In this document: one piece after another, positions 49,481 to 58,163 of the stretch
Position numbering within the stretch: the stretch's first letter is position 1
How the letters are laid out: every line of letters begins with the position of its first letter
Assembly (NCBI RefSeq): GCF_001625365.1
Contig: NZ_LJJF01000001.1
Coordinates: forward strand, 496,001-560,000
Length of the DNA: 64,000 nt
Source of the DNA: Streptomyces sp. MJM8645
Lineage (GTDB): Bacteria > Actinomycetota > Actinomycetes > Streptomycetales > Streptomycetaceae
Reading direction: 5' to 3'
Translations under genes and position numbers: made by a program
The notes under the pieces: model-generated
The model's database searches: none
What the model was told of the DNA's origin: nothing
What the model saw: only the letters and a program-made list of their open reading frames with translations

Positions 49481-52088
49481 GCCCGCCGCGCCGGCCGGCG
49501 CCCCTTGGGCCGAGCGTCAGCATGTCCAGTAACTCCCCGCCCTCCAGGCCCTGTTCGGCAGCGTGCAGGGCGAGCAGGACGCCCGCCGCCCCGGTGTGCA
49601 GGTCCGCCGAGAACCGCCGCAGCCGCATCCCGGGGACGAGCAGCCCCTCCGGCCGCGCGACCAGGTGCCACTGGAGCTTGCGGACCTGCTCGCGGACGGC
49701 GTCCCGAGCCGCCGGACCGCCCAGCCGGTCCAGCGCCAGCAGCAGCCCGGCGCGGCCCCGGAACAGCCCGGGTTCGCGGACGAATCCGGGGGCGCAGACC
49801 CGCCGCACGTCGGCGAGGAACTCCTCGGACCCGCCGAACTCCTCGGACCTGCCGAACTCCTCGGGCCCGCTGCCGCCGAGCGCCTGGTACTCCTGGGCGA
49901 CGAGCGCGATCCCGCTGCTGCCGCGGTCGAGGTAGGCGAGCCGCCGCCCCCGGTCGAGGACCTGCACCGACCCGTCGGGCACCCGTACGCACTGCGCCAC
50001 GGCCCGGTCCAGCGCCTCGCGCCCGGAGGCCAGCAACCAATCCTCGCCGGTCCGCTGGTACAGCCGCAGCTGGACGAGGGCGATCCCGGCGAGGCCGTAC
50101 AGCAGTCCGGCCGCCGTCGGCGCGCCGAGCCCCGGGACGGTCTGCCCGCGCAGCACCGCGTCGAGCGCCCGCGCGTCGGCGAGGGCGTCCGCGAGTTCGC
50201 GCCGGCTGCCGAGGGCGTCGGCGAGCCGCAGCCGGGCGAGCGCGGCGCCGGCCCGGCCGCCGTGGAGGGCGACGGTGGGCGCGGGCCGGGCCTGCCGGGC
50301 CTGTGCGGCCAGTTCGGCGGCCTCGTCGCCGCGGCCGACCCGGGCGAGCACGGCCGCCACGCCGAGCGGCCCGTCGAAGAGCCCGCCTGCGCCCGGTCTC
50401 GGGCCGCGCCGCCGCATCGCCGCGATCAGCCAGTCCGCGTACTCGTCGGGGCAGGGCGCCCCGGCCCGGTGCAGCGCGTACAGCACGCCGGCGGCGCCGT
50501 GGGCGACGCCGGTGCCGCCGTCGGCGAATCCGGCCGGGTCGCCGGGGAAGAGCCGGTCCGGCCGGTCGGGGGTGGCCCCGGCGTGGATGCCGGCGACGAG
50601 TTCGTTCCTGGCGGCGTCGAGGGTGGGCCCGGCGAGGAGTTCGCGGACCCGCCGTTCGCCGACCGGTTCCACCGGCGCCACCGGTGCCACGGCGCCCGGC
50701 CGCACCGGCCCCTCCTCCGGCCCGAGGCCGAACCAGCGCCGTGCCCGCCGTTCCAGCGCGGGCAGCTTGCCGGGATCGCGTTCGGCCAGCTCCATCACGG
50801 GCATCAGCAGCATCAGCCAGGTGGCCCAGAGCATGTGGCGGTCGGCGTCGGCCCCGTCGAGCCCGGGCGGGGGCTGGAGCCCGCCCGCGCCGGCGAGCGG
50901 GACACGGCGGCCGGTGAGCTCCTCCGCGTACTCGAAGTCGACGAGCACCACCGAACCGTCCGGACGGACGATCACATTGGCCGGGTGCAGGTCGCCGAAC
51001 CGGACGCCCCGCTCGTGCAGGGCGCCGAGCGCCTTCTCCAGCCCGGCCACGACCCCGGCCACCCAGTGCGCGTACTCGGCGCGCTGTCCGGCGGTGCATT
51101 CCTGGTGCACCAGCGGGTAACGGCGGATCGCCTCGGCGAACAGCTGGACGCCCTCGATGTGCTCCTGGACCAGGAAGGTGTGCTCCCAGACCGTCCGGAC
51201 CTCGTGCAGCCGGGGCACGCAGTCCAGGCCGGCGAGCCGTTCCAGCGCCCACTGCTCGCGCCGCAGCCGGGTGACGGCGTCGTCCCCGGCGGCGTCCAGC
51301 CCGGCGTGCGGGCGGGCCTCGCGCAGCACCACCCGCTCCCCGGTGGTCCGGTGCTCGGCGAGGTAGATCCCGCCGGCGTTGGAGAACTGCAGCACCTCGA
51401 CGATCCGGTACGGCAGGTCGCCGCCGGCCGCCTCCCGGGCGGCCAGGTGTGGGCGCAGCTCCTCGGGCGGTTCGACCCAGGCGGGCAGCTGGAACACCGG
51501 GTCGCGCCGGTCGGGGACCAGCTCGCCGGACGGGTCGCGCAGCGCGGGCACGGGCCGCCCGTCCTCGTCCTGGCACCACAGCTCGACGAACGCGCCGTAG
51601 CGCACGTACACGGGGGCCGTCCCGATCCTCAGGTCGGTGAGCACGTACGGCCCCAGGCGGCCCGCCAGCACCTCGGCCAACTCCGCCGCCACGGCCAGGA
51701 ACTCCTCCTCCGACCCCGGGTAGACGGTGACGAACTTGCCGCTGCTGCCGCGCCCCATGTACTTGCCGTTCGCGACCCGCAGCGCCTCGTCGCTGCGCAG
51801 GAACTTGAACGTCGTACGGCGCGCCGTGCAGACCCGCGCGACGGCCCGCAGGGTCGCCTCGGCCTCCTCCGGCACGGTCGAGACGTGGATCTTCCAGCCC
51901 TGCTCCGGCAGCCGGGCGCCGTCCGGCCGCAGCGCCGTCCACAGCCCGCGCCGTTCGCGCCGCCACCCGGCGGGCGGTGCGCCGAGCCCCAGCTGGTACC
52001 GGCCGGCCCGGTCGCGGAGGCGCCCCGGGGTGTCGTAGTACATCGGATCGGCGAGGCAGTACAGCTGGGTCTCCTGGGCGCCGGCCAT
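49473..52088 (-). CDS. Class III lanthionine synthetase LanKC
   Basis: 871 residues. N-terminal phosphoSer/Thr lyase part (about 1-215, with KFLRSDEALRVANGKYMGRGSSGKFVTVYP), Ser/Thr kinase part (about 225-470; catalytic FGDLHPANVIV and metal site LVDFEYA) and a C-terminal LanC-like cyclase (about 510-870) without the zinc Cys-Cys-His set, which defines class III against class IV. It phosphorylates Ser/Thr of the precursor, eliminates phosphate and cyclises with Cys. GAGGAGG precedes the ATG. Downstream of the exporter gene (70 bp). A tandem EEFG(G/R)S repeat lies near residue 750. Confidence 0.92.
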   Translation of the reverse strand: MAGAQETQLYCLADPMYYDTPGRLRDRAGRYQLGLGAPPAGWRRERRGLWTALRPDGARLPEQGWKIHVSTVPEEAEATLRAVARVCTARRTTFKFLRSDEALRVANGKYMGRGSSGKFVTVYPGSEEEFLAVAAELAEVLAGRLGPYVLTDLRIGTAPVYVRYGAFVELWCQDEDGRPVPALRDPSGELVPDRRDPVFQLPAWVEPPEELRPHLAAREAAGGDLPYRIVEVLQFSNAGGIYLAEHRTTGERVVLREARPHAGLDAAGDDAVTRLRREQWALERLAGLDCVPRLHEVRTVWEHTFLVQEHIEGVQLFAEAIRRYPLVHQECTAGQRAEYAHWVAGVVAGLEKALGALHERGVRFGDLHPANVIVRPDGSVVLVDFEYAEELTGRRVPLAGAGGLQPPPGLDGADADRHMLWATWLMLLMPVMELAERDPGKLPALERRARRWFGLGPEEGPVRPGAVAPVAPVEPVGERRVRELLAGPTLDAARNELVAGIHAGATPDRPDRLFPGDPAGFADGGTGVAHGAAGVLYALHRAGAPCPDEYADWLIAAMRRRGPRPGAGGLFDGPLGVAAVLARVGRGDEAAELAAQARQARPAPTVALHGGRAGAALARLRLADALGSRRELADALADARALDAVLRGQTVPGLGAPTAAGLLYGLAGIALVQLRLYQRTGEDWLLASGREALDRAVAQCVRVPDGSVQVLDRGRRLAYLDRGSSGIALVAQEYQALGGSGPEEFGRSEEFGGSEEFLADVRRVCAPGFVREPGLFRGRAGLLLALDRLGGPAARDAVREQVRKLQWHLVARPEGLLVPGMRLRRFSADLHTGAAGVLLALHAAEQGLEGGELLDMLTLGPRGAGRRGGLS

Positions 52089-52158
52089 GGCGCGCCTCCT
52101 CTTCCGGGTCGTCTTCCAAGCTCTTCCGGGTCGTTCGTCTCCCGGGCCGCCGAACGGT

Positions 52159-53421
52159 TCAGCCTGCGGGCGCCGGTAGCGGTGCCGGGGCCGGCGCCGG
52201 GCCGCGCCGGACCGGCGGCGCCCAGGTGACCACGGCCGCGCAGAGCGAGATGGCGAGGGCCAGCAGGGCGAAGGTCCGGGTGCCGCCCAGGGCGCCGAGC
52301 AGCGCGCCGCCCACCAGCGGGCCGAACGGCTGGACCAGGGTGGACAGGAAACCGGCGGCGCTCTGCACCCGGCCGATCCGGTCGGGCGGCGCGGCGAGCA
52401 GCATGCCGGAGACGAAGCCGATGCTGGCGACCGTGGACAGGCACATGCACACCGCGCAGAGCAGCCCGATCAGCAGCGGGATCCGGGTGAGCACCAGCAC
52501 CCCGGCGGTGGCGGCGGCCGCCCAGCAGCTGAGCGCCACCAGCCTGCCGTCGCCCGCCCCAGAGCGCGCTCTGGGCCCTGTCCGGGCCTCCAGCCTCGGG
52601 GCGAGCAGCGCGCCGGCCAGGGCGCCGGCCGCGGTGCAGGAGACCACGGTGCCGCCGCCGATCCCGGAGCGGCCGCCGTCGGAGGCCACGGCCAGGGTGG
52701 TGAACATCAGCGCGCTGAACGCGAAGTTCATCCCGAGCCCGAAGATCAGCAGCAGGGTGCGCAGGTAGGGCTGGCGCCAGATGAAGCTGAGCCCGGCGGT
52801 CAGTTCGCCGCGGCTGAACGCCGCGCCGCTCCTGGCGGCGGGCACCGAGCGGGTCCGCATCAGCGCGACGCAGACGGTGGAGAGCAGCAGCCCGACGCCC
52901 TCCGCGAGGAACGGCAGCACCGGGTGCCAGGCGAACAGCGCGCCGCCGGCGATCGGCCCGACCAGCCGGGCTGCGGCGCCGCGCGCCTGCATCCGGGACG
53001 AGGCCGCGCGGACCTGCTCGCGCGGCACCACCGCGCGCAGCAGGCCGCCGGCGGCGGGCCCGTAGGCGCTGGTGATGAGCGCCCCGGCGGCGGCCACCAG
53101 CAGCACCAGCGGCAGCGGGGTGTGGCCGCGCAGGACGGCGATCACCAGCGCGGTGACGGCGAGCAGGCTGCCGACGTCGCACACCCGCATCAGCCGGCGC
53201 CGCTCGATCCGGTCGGCGATGACGCCGCCGGGCAGCATGGTGAGCAGCAGCGCGCCGATCGAGACGGTGCCGATGGCGCCCGCCTGGGCGGCCGATCCGG
53301 TCTCCCGCAGGACGAGCAACGGCAGGGCGATCGAGGCGAGTTGGGAGCCGAGCGAGGCCATCAGGCCGCCGACCCAGAGCAGCCGGAAGTCCCGGTTGCG
53401 GGAGAGCGAGGTGGGCTCCAT
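52159..53421 (-). CDS. MFS exporter of the lanthipeptide locus
   Basis: 420 residues with about twelve helices. GGVIADRIERRRLMRVCD is the loop 2-3 motif, and RNRDFRLLWVGGLMASLGSQ the usual start of MFS_3 proteins. GGAGG before ATG 53421. It sits between the precursor and synthetase genes, so it most likely exports the lanthipeptide; class III loci more often use ABC exporters. The C-terminus is an Ala/Pro repeat. Confidence 0.87.
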   Translation of the reverse strand: MEPTSLSRNRDFRLLWVGGLMASLGSQLASIALPLLVLRETGSAAQAGAIGTVSIGALLLTMLPGGVIADRIERRRLMRVCDVGSLLAVTALVIAVLRGHTPLPLVLLVAAAGALITSAYGPAAGGLLRAVVPREQVRAASSRMQARGAAARLVGPIAGGALFAWHPVLPFLAEGVGLLLSTVCVALMRTRSVPAARSGAAFSRGELTAGLSFIWRQPYLRTLLLIFGLGMNFAFSALMFTTLAVASDGGRSGIGGGTVVSCTAAGALAGALLAPRLEARTGPRARSGAGDGRLVALSCWAAAATAGVLVLTRIPLLIGLLCAVCMCLSTVASIGFVSGMLLAAPPDRIGRVQSAAGFLSTLVQPFGPLVGGALLGALGGTRTFALLALAISLCAAVVTWAPPVRRGPAPAPAPLPAPAG

Positions 53422-53453
53422 GGCCGTCCTCCGGGGTGGGGGGTGGAATCGGG

Positions 53454-53487
53454 CCGGGGCGGTCCCGCACCGGCGGGACCGCCCCGG
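53454..53487 (-). terminator. Strong hairpin between precursor and exporter genes
   Basis: Perfect 15-bp arms (CCGGGGCGGTCCCGC and its complement) with loop ACCG. It lies about 75 bp after the precursor stop and 30 bp before the exporter gene. A partial terminator here would give more precursor than enzyme mRNA. Confidence 0.8.
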
Positions 53488-53562
53488 AAGCCAATCACTG
53501 CCCGACGGCCGGGGGCGGTGGTGCGCCCGCCCCCGCGCCGGACACCGCTGACCTGCCGCTGG

Positions 53563-53736
53563 TCAGGCGGAGGTCTCGGCGGAGCTGACGTAGCTGATCA
53601 GGCTGAAGCAGCTGCCGTCGGAGGCCTCCTGGAGGACCTTCATCGCCTGGAGGTCCAGGACGTTGGCGGCGTGCGCCTCGACCTCCGGGGTCTCCTCGCT
53701 GTCCTCGCCGACGATCGGGTCGATGTTCTCGGCCAT
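53563..53736 (-). CDS. Class III lanthipeptide precursor peptide
   Basis: 57 residues, ATG 53736 with GAGAGGAG upstream. The acidic leader contains NVLDLQAM (26-32), the conserved helix motif of class III leaders that LanKC recognises. The core starts near Ser39: SDGSCFSLISYVSSAETSA. It has one Cys (43) and eight Ser/Thr (39, 42, 45, 48, 51, 52, 55, 56). The labionin pattern Ser-x2-Ser-x3-Cys is absent; the only upstream ring option is Ser39 to Cys43. Other rings would have to close backwards onto downstream Ser residues. First gene of the leftward operon. Confidence 0.88.
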   Translation of the reverse strand: MAENIDPIVGEDSEETPEVEAHAANVLDLQAMKVLQEASDGSCFSLISYVSSAETSA

Positions 53737-54111
53737 GGCTGAACTCCTCTCGCTGGGTTGATCGGTGGGGGTTCGACGGGTGGTGGCCCGCCGTGGTGAA
53801 GACGGTACGCAGGCGGGGCTGCGCACGGCCTGGGAACCGGTACGGCACCGGTATGGCCGCAGGTCGGGGCGCCGACGGCGGCGCCGTCCGGCCTGCCGCA
53901 CCCGTCCGCCGGGCCCCCCGCACCCGCTCCGGGCTGCGGCCATACCGCCGGCAAGGCGGCCGCGAACCGGGCCCGAAGCCGGGCCGGGGAGCCTGGCCCG
54001 GCACGCCCGCACGCCCGGCTCCGTGCACGCCCCGGCCCCGTGCACCACCCAACCCCACGCACTCCCCGATGCACTCCCCGCACCGCGAAGGACTAGCGAA
54101 GGACTGCCACC
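53737..54111. promoter_or_regulatory. Divergent promoter region, lanthipeptide and cyclase-AAA operons
   Basis: 375 bases. Contains GGTACGGCACCGGTATGGCCG near 53840 and its approximate inverse CCATACCGCC near 53940, candidates for an operator pair. A direct repeat GCGAAGGACT precedes the rightward start. Confidence 0.4.
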
Positions 54112-57100
54112 ATGCCCTGCCCGCTCTGCGCCCAACTCGCCAGCACGAACGACCAGTTCTGCCCCGCCTGCGGCACCCCCCGGGCCGCCGCCCTCGACCT
54201 GGCCGCCGAGGAGCGCAAGCTGGTGACGGTGGTCTTCTGCGACCTGGTCGACTCCACCGCCCTGTCCGGCGCGCTCGACCCGGAGACGCTGCGCGAGGTG
54301 ATCCTGCGCTACTTCGAACGGATGCACCGTCAGATCGAGGCGCACGGCGGCACCTTGGAGAAGTTCATCGGGGACGCGGTGATGGCGGTGTTCGGCGTCC
54401 CGGTGATCCGCGAGGACGACGCCCACCGGGCGCTGGCCGCCGCGCTCGCCATGCTGGAGGACCTGGAGGACCTCAACACCGAGCTGGACGCCACCCTCGG
54501 GGTCCGCCTGGACGTCCGGATCGGTGTCAACACCGGCCAGGTGGTGGCGGGTTCGGACGCCTCGGCGCGCCAGGCCCTGATCTCCGGCGAGACCGTGAAC
54601 ATCGCCGCCCGGCTGCAGACCCAGGCCGCCCCCGGCCAGGTGCTGATCGGCCCGCAGACCCTGCGCGCGGCGGGGCCCGCCGCCCAGGTGCACGAGGTCG
54701 GCCCGCTGCGGCTCAAGGGCAAGACCGAGCCGGTCACCGCGTACCGCCTGGTCGGGCTGGACGAGGACGACCCCGAGCTGCTGCGCCGCTTCGACGTCCC
54801 GCTGGTCGGGCGGGAGCGCGAACTCGCCCAACTGGACGCCGCGCTGGCCCGGGTGGCCGGCGGCCAGGGCGCCGAACTGCTGCTGGTCGTCGGCGAGGCC
54901 GGGATCGGCAAGACCCGGCTGGTGCGCGAGTGGCAGGAGCGGACGGGCCGGCACACCGCGCGCTGCGGCACCGGCCGCTGCCGCAGCTACGGCGAGCAGG
55001 GCGTCCTGACCCCGCTCGCGGAGGCCGTCGGGGCCCTGCTCGGCGGCCCGGGGACGCCCGCGCCCGCCGAGGCGCTGGACCGGCTGGCGCAGGCCACCGC
55101 GCCCGGGGTGAGCGCCGAACAGTCCCTGGACCGGCTGGCCGCGATCCTGCGCGGGCGGACCGTCGAGCGCCCGGCCGTGCTGGTCCTGGACGACTGCCAG
55201 TGGGCCGGCCCGGTGCTGCTGGACGCCGCCGAGCGGCTGGTCGCCGCCCTCGGCCAGTCCCCGGTGCTGCTGCTGTGCCTGGCCCGGCCGGAGCTGCCGG
55301 CCTCCCGCCCGGAGCTGCCGGCGCTGCCGGTCGGCGGCCTGTCCTGGGACGAATCGGCGCTGCTGGCCGCCCAGTTGACGGAGCTGAGCGCCCACCAGGA
55401 CGCGGTGCCGACCCGGCTGCTGGAGCGGGCCGAGGGCAACCCGCTGCACCTGGAGGAGCTGCTGGCCGCCCTCACCGAGGCGGACGGCCCCGCCCTCGCC
55501 GACGAACTCCCGCCCACCGGCCGGGCGTTGCTCAGCGCGCGGATCGACGACCTGGAGCGCGACGAGCGCACCACCCTGGACCTGGCCGCCGTACTCGGGC
55601 GCGCCTTCACCGCCGCCGAACTCGCCCAGCTCGCCCGCGGCGGCGCCGACCAGGACGCCTTCGCCGACCCGGAGGACGACGTCTTCACCGGTCCGTTCGA
55701 CGGCCTCCCCGGCCTGCCCGCGGGCGACGACACCCCGCCGCGGCTGCACGCCGCGCTGGCCCGGCTGGCCGAGCGCCGCCTGGTCGAACCGGCCGGCACC
55801 AGCTTCCGGTTCAGCAGCGGCCTGGTCCAGGAGTCGGTCTACCAGTCGATGTCCAAGCGGGCCCGCGCCGAGCGCCACGAACGCGCCGCCGACCTGCCGG
55901 CCGTCCGCGCCGCCGGGGACGCCGCCGTCGGCGGCCACCTGGAGCGCGCCCACCGCTACCGGCTCGAACTCGGCCTGCTGGACGCCCGGACGGACGCCCT
56001 GCGCACCCGCGCGGCGGCCGCCCTCGGCGTGGCCGGCGCCCACGCCCTCGCCCACGCCGACCTGCCCGCCGCCACCGACCTGCTGGAGCGCGCCGTCCGG
56101 CTGCACTACCCGAACGAGCGCACCGCCGGCCCGACGCTGCGCCGCCTCGGCGAGGCCCGGCTGGCGCTCGGCCGGGCCGACGAGGCCCTGCCCGTCCTGG
56201 CGCAGGTCCGCGACTCGGCCGCCGACCCGCTGGACGCCGCGCACGCCCGGCTCGCGCTGGCCGCCCGCGGCCTGCCGCCCGGCCCGGAGCAGCCCGCCGC
56301 CACCGCCCGCGCCGTCCTCCCGCTCTTCATCGACCTGCGGGACGACCTGGGCCAGGCCCGGGCCGGGCTGCGCCTGGCCGAGGAACACCTGCTGGCGGGC
56401 CGGCACACCGAGGCGGAACGGCTGCTGGACGACGCCCTCGACCACGCCGCCCGCACCGACGCCGAGCTGGACCGGGCCGCCGTGCTGGCCGCGCTGGCCG
56501 CCTCCCTGCTGGCGGGCCCCGAGCCCGTCCCGAACGCCGTCTTCCGGCTGCGGGCCCTGCTGGCCGGGCACGGCGCCGGCCACCGGACGGTGCGGGTCGC
56601 GCTCAACGGCCCGCTGGCCGTCCTGCTCGCCCTGCGCGACCGGCCCGGCGAGGCCGAACTGCTGCTGGCCGAGGCCAACGGCCTGGCGGGCGAGCTGTCG
56701 CTGGCCGACGCGATGGTCTCGCTGCCGGCCCTGACCGCCCAGGCCGCGGCGGCCACCGGCCAGACCGGGCAGGCGCTGGACCTGCTCGCCGACGCCGCCG
56801 AGGTCGCCCGCCGGCTGGGCAACGCCGCCCCGCTGCCCCGGCTCGCCCTCACCACCGCGCGCGCCCTGCTGGACACCGACCGCCCGGGCCCGGCCGCCCG
56901 CCACCTGGACGGCGTCGACGCCACGTCCGCGCTGCCGCCGGTGCTGGCGATCGAGCTGGACGCGCTGCGCGGCCGGCTCGCCGCCTCCCGGGGTGAGGCC
57001 GACCCGGCGCTGGAGCTGACCGCGGCCGCCGCCCAGGCCGCCGAGGCCACCGAGTCGCTGCTGCTCCAGGCGCTCACCGCGCTGGACCGCGCCCACGCGC

Positions 57101-57222
57101 TGCTGCTGCTCGACCGGCGCGCCGAGGCCGCTGTGGCGGCCGCCACCGCCCGGGACCGGTTCGCCGCCAAGGGCCACCTGCCGGGCGTGCGCCGGGCCGA
57201 GCGGCTCGGGGGCGCCCGGTGA
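54112..57222 (+). CDS. Adenylate/guanylate cyclase-domain AAA regulator
   Basis: 1036 residues. N-terminal zinc ribbon (CPLC...CPAC, 3-22), class III nucleotide cyclase domain about 35-215 (VVFCDLVDSTALS, EKFIGDAVMAVFG, SGETVNIAARLQ), AAA ATPase from about 225 (Walker A GEAGIGKTRL; LVLDDCQW) and a long TPR-like helical C-terminus. Metal-binding aspartates of the cyclase (in FCDLVD and GDAVMA) are kept, so it may make cAMP, or use the domain as a sensor. No DNA-binding domain is visible. Co-transcribed with a subtilisin and a GAF protein and divergent from the lanthipeptide precursor. Confidence 0.87.
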   Translation: MPCPLCAQLASTNDQFCPACGTPRAAALDLAAEERKLVTVVFCDLVDSTALSGALDPETLREVILRYFERMHRQIEAHGGTLEKFIGDAVMAVFGVPVIREDDAHRALAAALAMLEDLEDLNTELDATLGVRLDVRIGVNTGQVVAGSDASARQALISGETVNIAARLQTQAAPGQVLIGPQTLRAAGPAAQVHEVGPLRLKGKTEPVTAYRLVGLDEDDPELLRRFDVPLVGRERELAQLDAALARVAGGQGAELLLVVGEAGIGKTRLVREWQERTGRHTARCGTGRCRSYGEQGVLTPLAEAVGALLGGPGTPAPAEALDRLAQATAPGVSAEQSLDRLAAILRGRTVERPAVLVLDDCQWAGPVLLDAAERLVAALGQSPVLLLCLARPELPASRPELPALPVGGLSWDESALLAAQLTELSAHQDAVPTRLLERAEGNPLHLEELLAALTEADGPALADELPPTGRALLSARIDDLERDERTTLDLAAVLGRAFTAAELAQLARGGADQDAFADPEDDVFTGPFDGLPGLPAGDDTPPRLHAALARLAERRLVEPAGTSFRFSSGLVQESVYQSMSKRARAERHERAADLPAVRAAGDAAVGGHLERAHRYRLELGLLDARTDALRTRAAAALGVAGAHALAHADLPAATDLLERAVRLHYPNERTAGPTLRRLGEARLALGRADEALPVLAQVRDSAADPLDAAHARLALAARGLPPGPEQPAATARAVLPLFIDLRDDLGQARAGLRLAEEHLLAGRHTEAERLLDDALDHAARTDAELDRAAVLAALAASLLAGPEPVPNAVFRLRALLAGHGAGHRTVRVALNGPLAVLLALRDRPGEAELLLAEANGLAGELSLADAMVSLPALTAQAAAATGQTGQALDLLADAAEVARRLGNAAPLPRLALTTARALLDTDRPGPAARHLDGVDATSALPPVLAIELDALRGRLAASRGEADPALELTAAAAQAAEATESLLLQALTALDRAHALLLLDRRAEAAVAAATARDRFAAKGHLPGVRRAERLGGAR

Positions 57223-58163
57223 GCGGCCCGGCCGGCCTCACCTGGAGCCTGCGCGGCCGGGCCGCCGCGGACCTGCCGGTGCTCGCCGACACCACCGCGC
57301 ACGGCAGCGCCGCCCACGGCAGCGCCGGCCCCGACACCACCGGTCCCGGCGGCGGGGGCACCGGCAAGGGCGTGCGGGTGTGCGTCGTGGACTCCGGCAT
57401 CGAGCCGGACCACCCGCTGGTCGGCCCGCTGAACGGCTCCTGGGTGGTGGTCAAGGACCCGACGACCCGGGAGCTGGTGGTCCGCCCCGACCGCACCGGC
57501 GACACCTGCGGCCACGGCACCGCCTGCGCGGGCATCATCCGCCGCACCGCCCCGGACTGCGAGCTGTACAGCGTCCGGGTGCTCGGCGAACGCTTCACCG
57601 GCACCGGCGACATGCTGATCACCGGGCTGCGCTGGGCCGTCGAGCAGGGCTTCGACGTCGTCAACCTCAGCCTCTCCACCACCCGGACCCGCTTCCTGGA
57701 GGAGCTGCACGCGATCGCCGACGACGCCTTCTTCGCCCGCACCGCGATCGTCGCCTCCGCCCACAACACCCCGGTGGAGAGCTACCCCTGGCGGTTCTCC
57801 TCGGTCATCTCGGTCGGCAGCCACCAGGAGGACGACCCGGCCCTGCACCTGTACAACCCGGCGCCGCCGGTCGAGTTCTTCGCCCCCGGCCAGAACGTCC
57901 GGGTCCCCTGGCTCGGCGGCTCCACCATCCGCACCACCGGCAACAGCTTCGCCACCCCGTACGTCGCCGGGCTGTGCGCCCGCATCCTGTCCGGCCACCC
58001 GAGGCTGACGACCTTCCAGCTGAAGAGCGCGCTCTACCTCACCGCAGCCAACGTCCAGGTCGGCACCGGGGCCGGTCCTCACCGTCCCCCAGGCGGGAGT
58101 TCGACGACCGAGCCCACCCCGTCCACCCCCATCACGGAGGCGCCCGATGACCCTCAGCACTGA
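57219..58163 (+). CDS. Cytosolic subtilisin-like serine peptidase (S8)
   Basis: 314 residues from GTG 57219, overlapping the previous stop (GTGA). The triad is complete: Asp in VCVVDSGIEPDHP, His in CGHGTACAGI, Ser in TGNSFATPYVAG; SAHN gives the oxyanion Asn. No signal peptide or propeptide, so it acts inside the cell, like proteases that process peptides before export. It lies next to the class III lanthipeptide genes, whose own cluster has no leader peptidase, so leader removal is an attractive possibility; regulated proteolysis with the cyclase-AAA protein is the alternative. Gly/Ala/His repeat HGSAAHGSAG near residue 28. Confidence 0.88.
   Translation: MSGPAGLTWSLRGRAAADLPVLADTTAHGSAAHGSAGPDTTGPGGGGTGKGVRVCVVDSGIEPDHPLVGPLNGSWVVVKDPTTRELVVRPDRTGDTCGHGTACAGIIRRTAPDCELYSVRVLGERFTGTGDMLITGLRWAVEQGFDVVNLSLSTTRTRFLEELHAIADDAFFARTAIVASAHNTPVESYPWRFSSVISVGSHQEDDPALHLYNPAPPVEFFAPGQNVRVPWLGGSTIRTTGNSFATPYVAGLCARILSGHPRLTTFQLKSALYLTAANVQVGTGAGPHRPPGGSSTTEPTPSTPITEAPDDPQH

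Noticed and set aside
53563..53736. SapB/AmfS-type morphogen precursor
   Set aside because: Leader motif fits, but the two Ser-x2-Ser-x3-Cys units of SapB-like cores are absent, and no ABC exporter or ramR-like regulator accompanies it.
53760..57177. Very long leftward open frame continuous with the lanthipeptide precursor
   Set aside because: It runs opposite the cyclase-AAA gene and is Gln/Gly/Arg-rich shadow sequence; only its last 57 codons, with their own ribosome site, are the real precursor.
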